Shown in pieces: positions 53,306 to 53,702 of a stretch of 53,702 nt of DNA. This DNA comes from Mesorhizobium sp. (GTDB taxonomy: Bacteria > Pseudomonadota > Alphaproteobacteria > Rhizobiales > Rhizobiaceae). The notes under the pieces are model-generated. The model ran no database searches. It saw only the letters and a list, made by a program, of their open reading frames with translations, and had not been told where the DNA came from. Position 1 is the first letter of the stretch; every line of letters starts with the position of its first letter. The DNA lies in NCBI GenBank assembly GCA_004017275.1, contig SAKE01000029.1, forward strand, positions 1 to 53,702, in the 5' to 3' direction. The translations under genes were made by a program, and so were the position numbers.

Positions 53306-53702
53306 ACGGCAGAAACGCCCCGCCCCAGTTTGGCTGTACCTGCGGCGTTCAGCGTACGTGACGACATGTGCGGACTTGTCCCAATTGCCATCCGAGTTGT
53401 GCGGAACAGTAGCTGCTGCGCTGTTCGCTTCAACCGCGTGAGGCCGGAGACAGTAGAGACGGCGGCTCGTCGAGCGAGGTTTCATTGTTCGGCTACTAAA
53501 CCGGCTGTCCTTTGGTGGGAGTTGGTTTCGCCCAAGTTCTGGGCCTGGGGGCGTCTAGCCCGTTTCGCCGCACAGGCTCCTTCCACATCGTCGAGGCCGA
53601 GAAGGAGGGACCCCACAGCTCTCCCTGTATCACAATGCCCCGCCCCTCAAGCAGCTAGATACGACAGGTGACCTCAAATGAGGCGTCTTGCATGGCTTCT
53701 AC
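53306..53702. other. Right edge without a supportable gene
   Basis: No complete gene is visible. An ATG at 53678 behind AGGTGA could open a plus-strand gene beginning MRRLAWLL, like the start of a signal peptide, but the window ends after 25 bases. Confidence 0.35.

Noticed and set aside
53366..53395. ATGTGCGGACTTGTC, resembling the MCGxV start of a GlmS/NodM or AsnB glutaminase
   Set aside because: The likeness ends after about five residues and no glutaminase motif follows.
53678..53702. Start of a plus-strand exported protein (MRRLAWLL) at the right edge
   Set aside because: Only 25 bases are available, too few to support a gene.
1..53702. CRISPR arrays, tRNA or rRNA genes, attachment site of the island
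   Set aside because: No regularly spaced repeats, no cloverleaf-type sequence and no tRNA 3'-end duplication were noticed, although a by-eye scan can miss them.

Overview
The window is a stretch of rhizobial symbiosis island, most likely from a Mesorhizobium species. The genus call is an inference from gene content, not from a search. It rests on a complete nifHDKENX set, iscN-nifS-nifW-fixABCX, nifB-fdxN-nifZ-fixU, a second-copy rpoN behind a prxS peroxiredoxin gene, nifQ behind a P450 operon, nodL, a periplasmic alpha-carbonic anhydrase, and traces of two nifA genes. Two nifA and two rpoN copies are the published situation in Mesorhizobium loti R7A. Between the nif blocks the DNA is littered with insertion-sequence debris and broken genes, as expected of accessory DNA.

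Layout. 1-150: eroded second copy of a nifX 3' end. 419-3526: thioredoxin-fold/TPR protein with its own sigma54-type promoter, a doubtful small ORF, and a lysine/ornithine N-hydroxylase-like flavoenzyme. 4369-6041: universal stress protein and an OmpR-type regulator with an unusual receiver domain. 6149-14191 (minus): NifX-associated protein, nifX, nifN, nifE, nifK, nifD, nifH, with a -24/-12 promoter and a perfect TGT-N10-ACA NifA site upstream. 14880-19018: remnants of a nuclease-like gene and of queE, then alpha-carbonic anhydrase and a queCDE operon (7-cyano-7-deazaguanine synthesis). 19500-24700: IS3-group element (4-bp target duplication) inside an IS630 remnant, luciferase-like oxidoreductase, hisC-like aminotransferase, IS21 scrap, asparagine synthase pseudogene. 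25229-27686: NifA-type promoter, prxS, rpoN2. 27683-33506 (minus): P450, ferredoxin-SnoaL fusion, double SDR, luciferase-like protein, nifQ, behind a NifA site and sigma54 promoter. 33554-34609: IS481 element. 35823-38586: MFS exporter, hemin-degrading factor and a small gene. 38798-45164: iscN, nifS, nifW, fixABCX with two NifA-type promoters. 45431-46965: frameshifted hydrolase, IS66 scrap and a dead nifA. 47067-50436: nifB, fdxN, nifZ, fixU and a SIR2-like gene. 50744-53305: nodL and the intact nifA, with two 20-bp palindromes upstream.

How it fits together. The intact NifA (GAF-less, with the complete redox-type Cys motif) and RpoN2 should act on at least five well-formed promoters found here: nifH, prxS-rpoN2, the P450 operon, iscN and fixA. 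nifB has a good -24/-12 promoter behind an imperfect upstream site, and the TlpA-like gene is a weaker candidate. Because prxS-rpoN2 is itself among the targets, there is a positive loop. The nifA copy that normally sits before nifB is reduced to a C-terminal stub, so the whole set probably depends on the nifA at 51893-52951. Least explained are the NifA-type P450 operon, the ferredoxin-SnoaL fusion, the SIR2-like protein ending the nifB operon, and the operator-like palindromes upstream of nifA.
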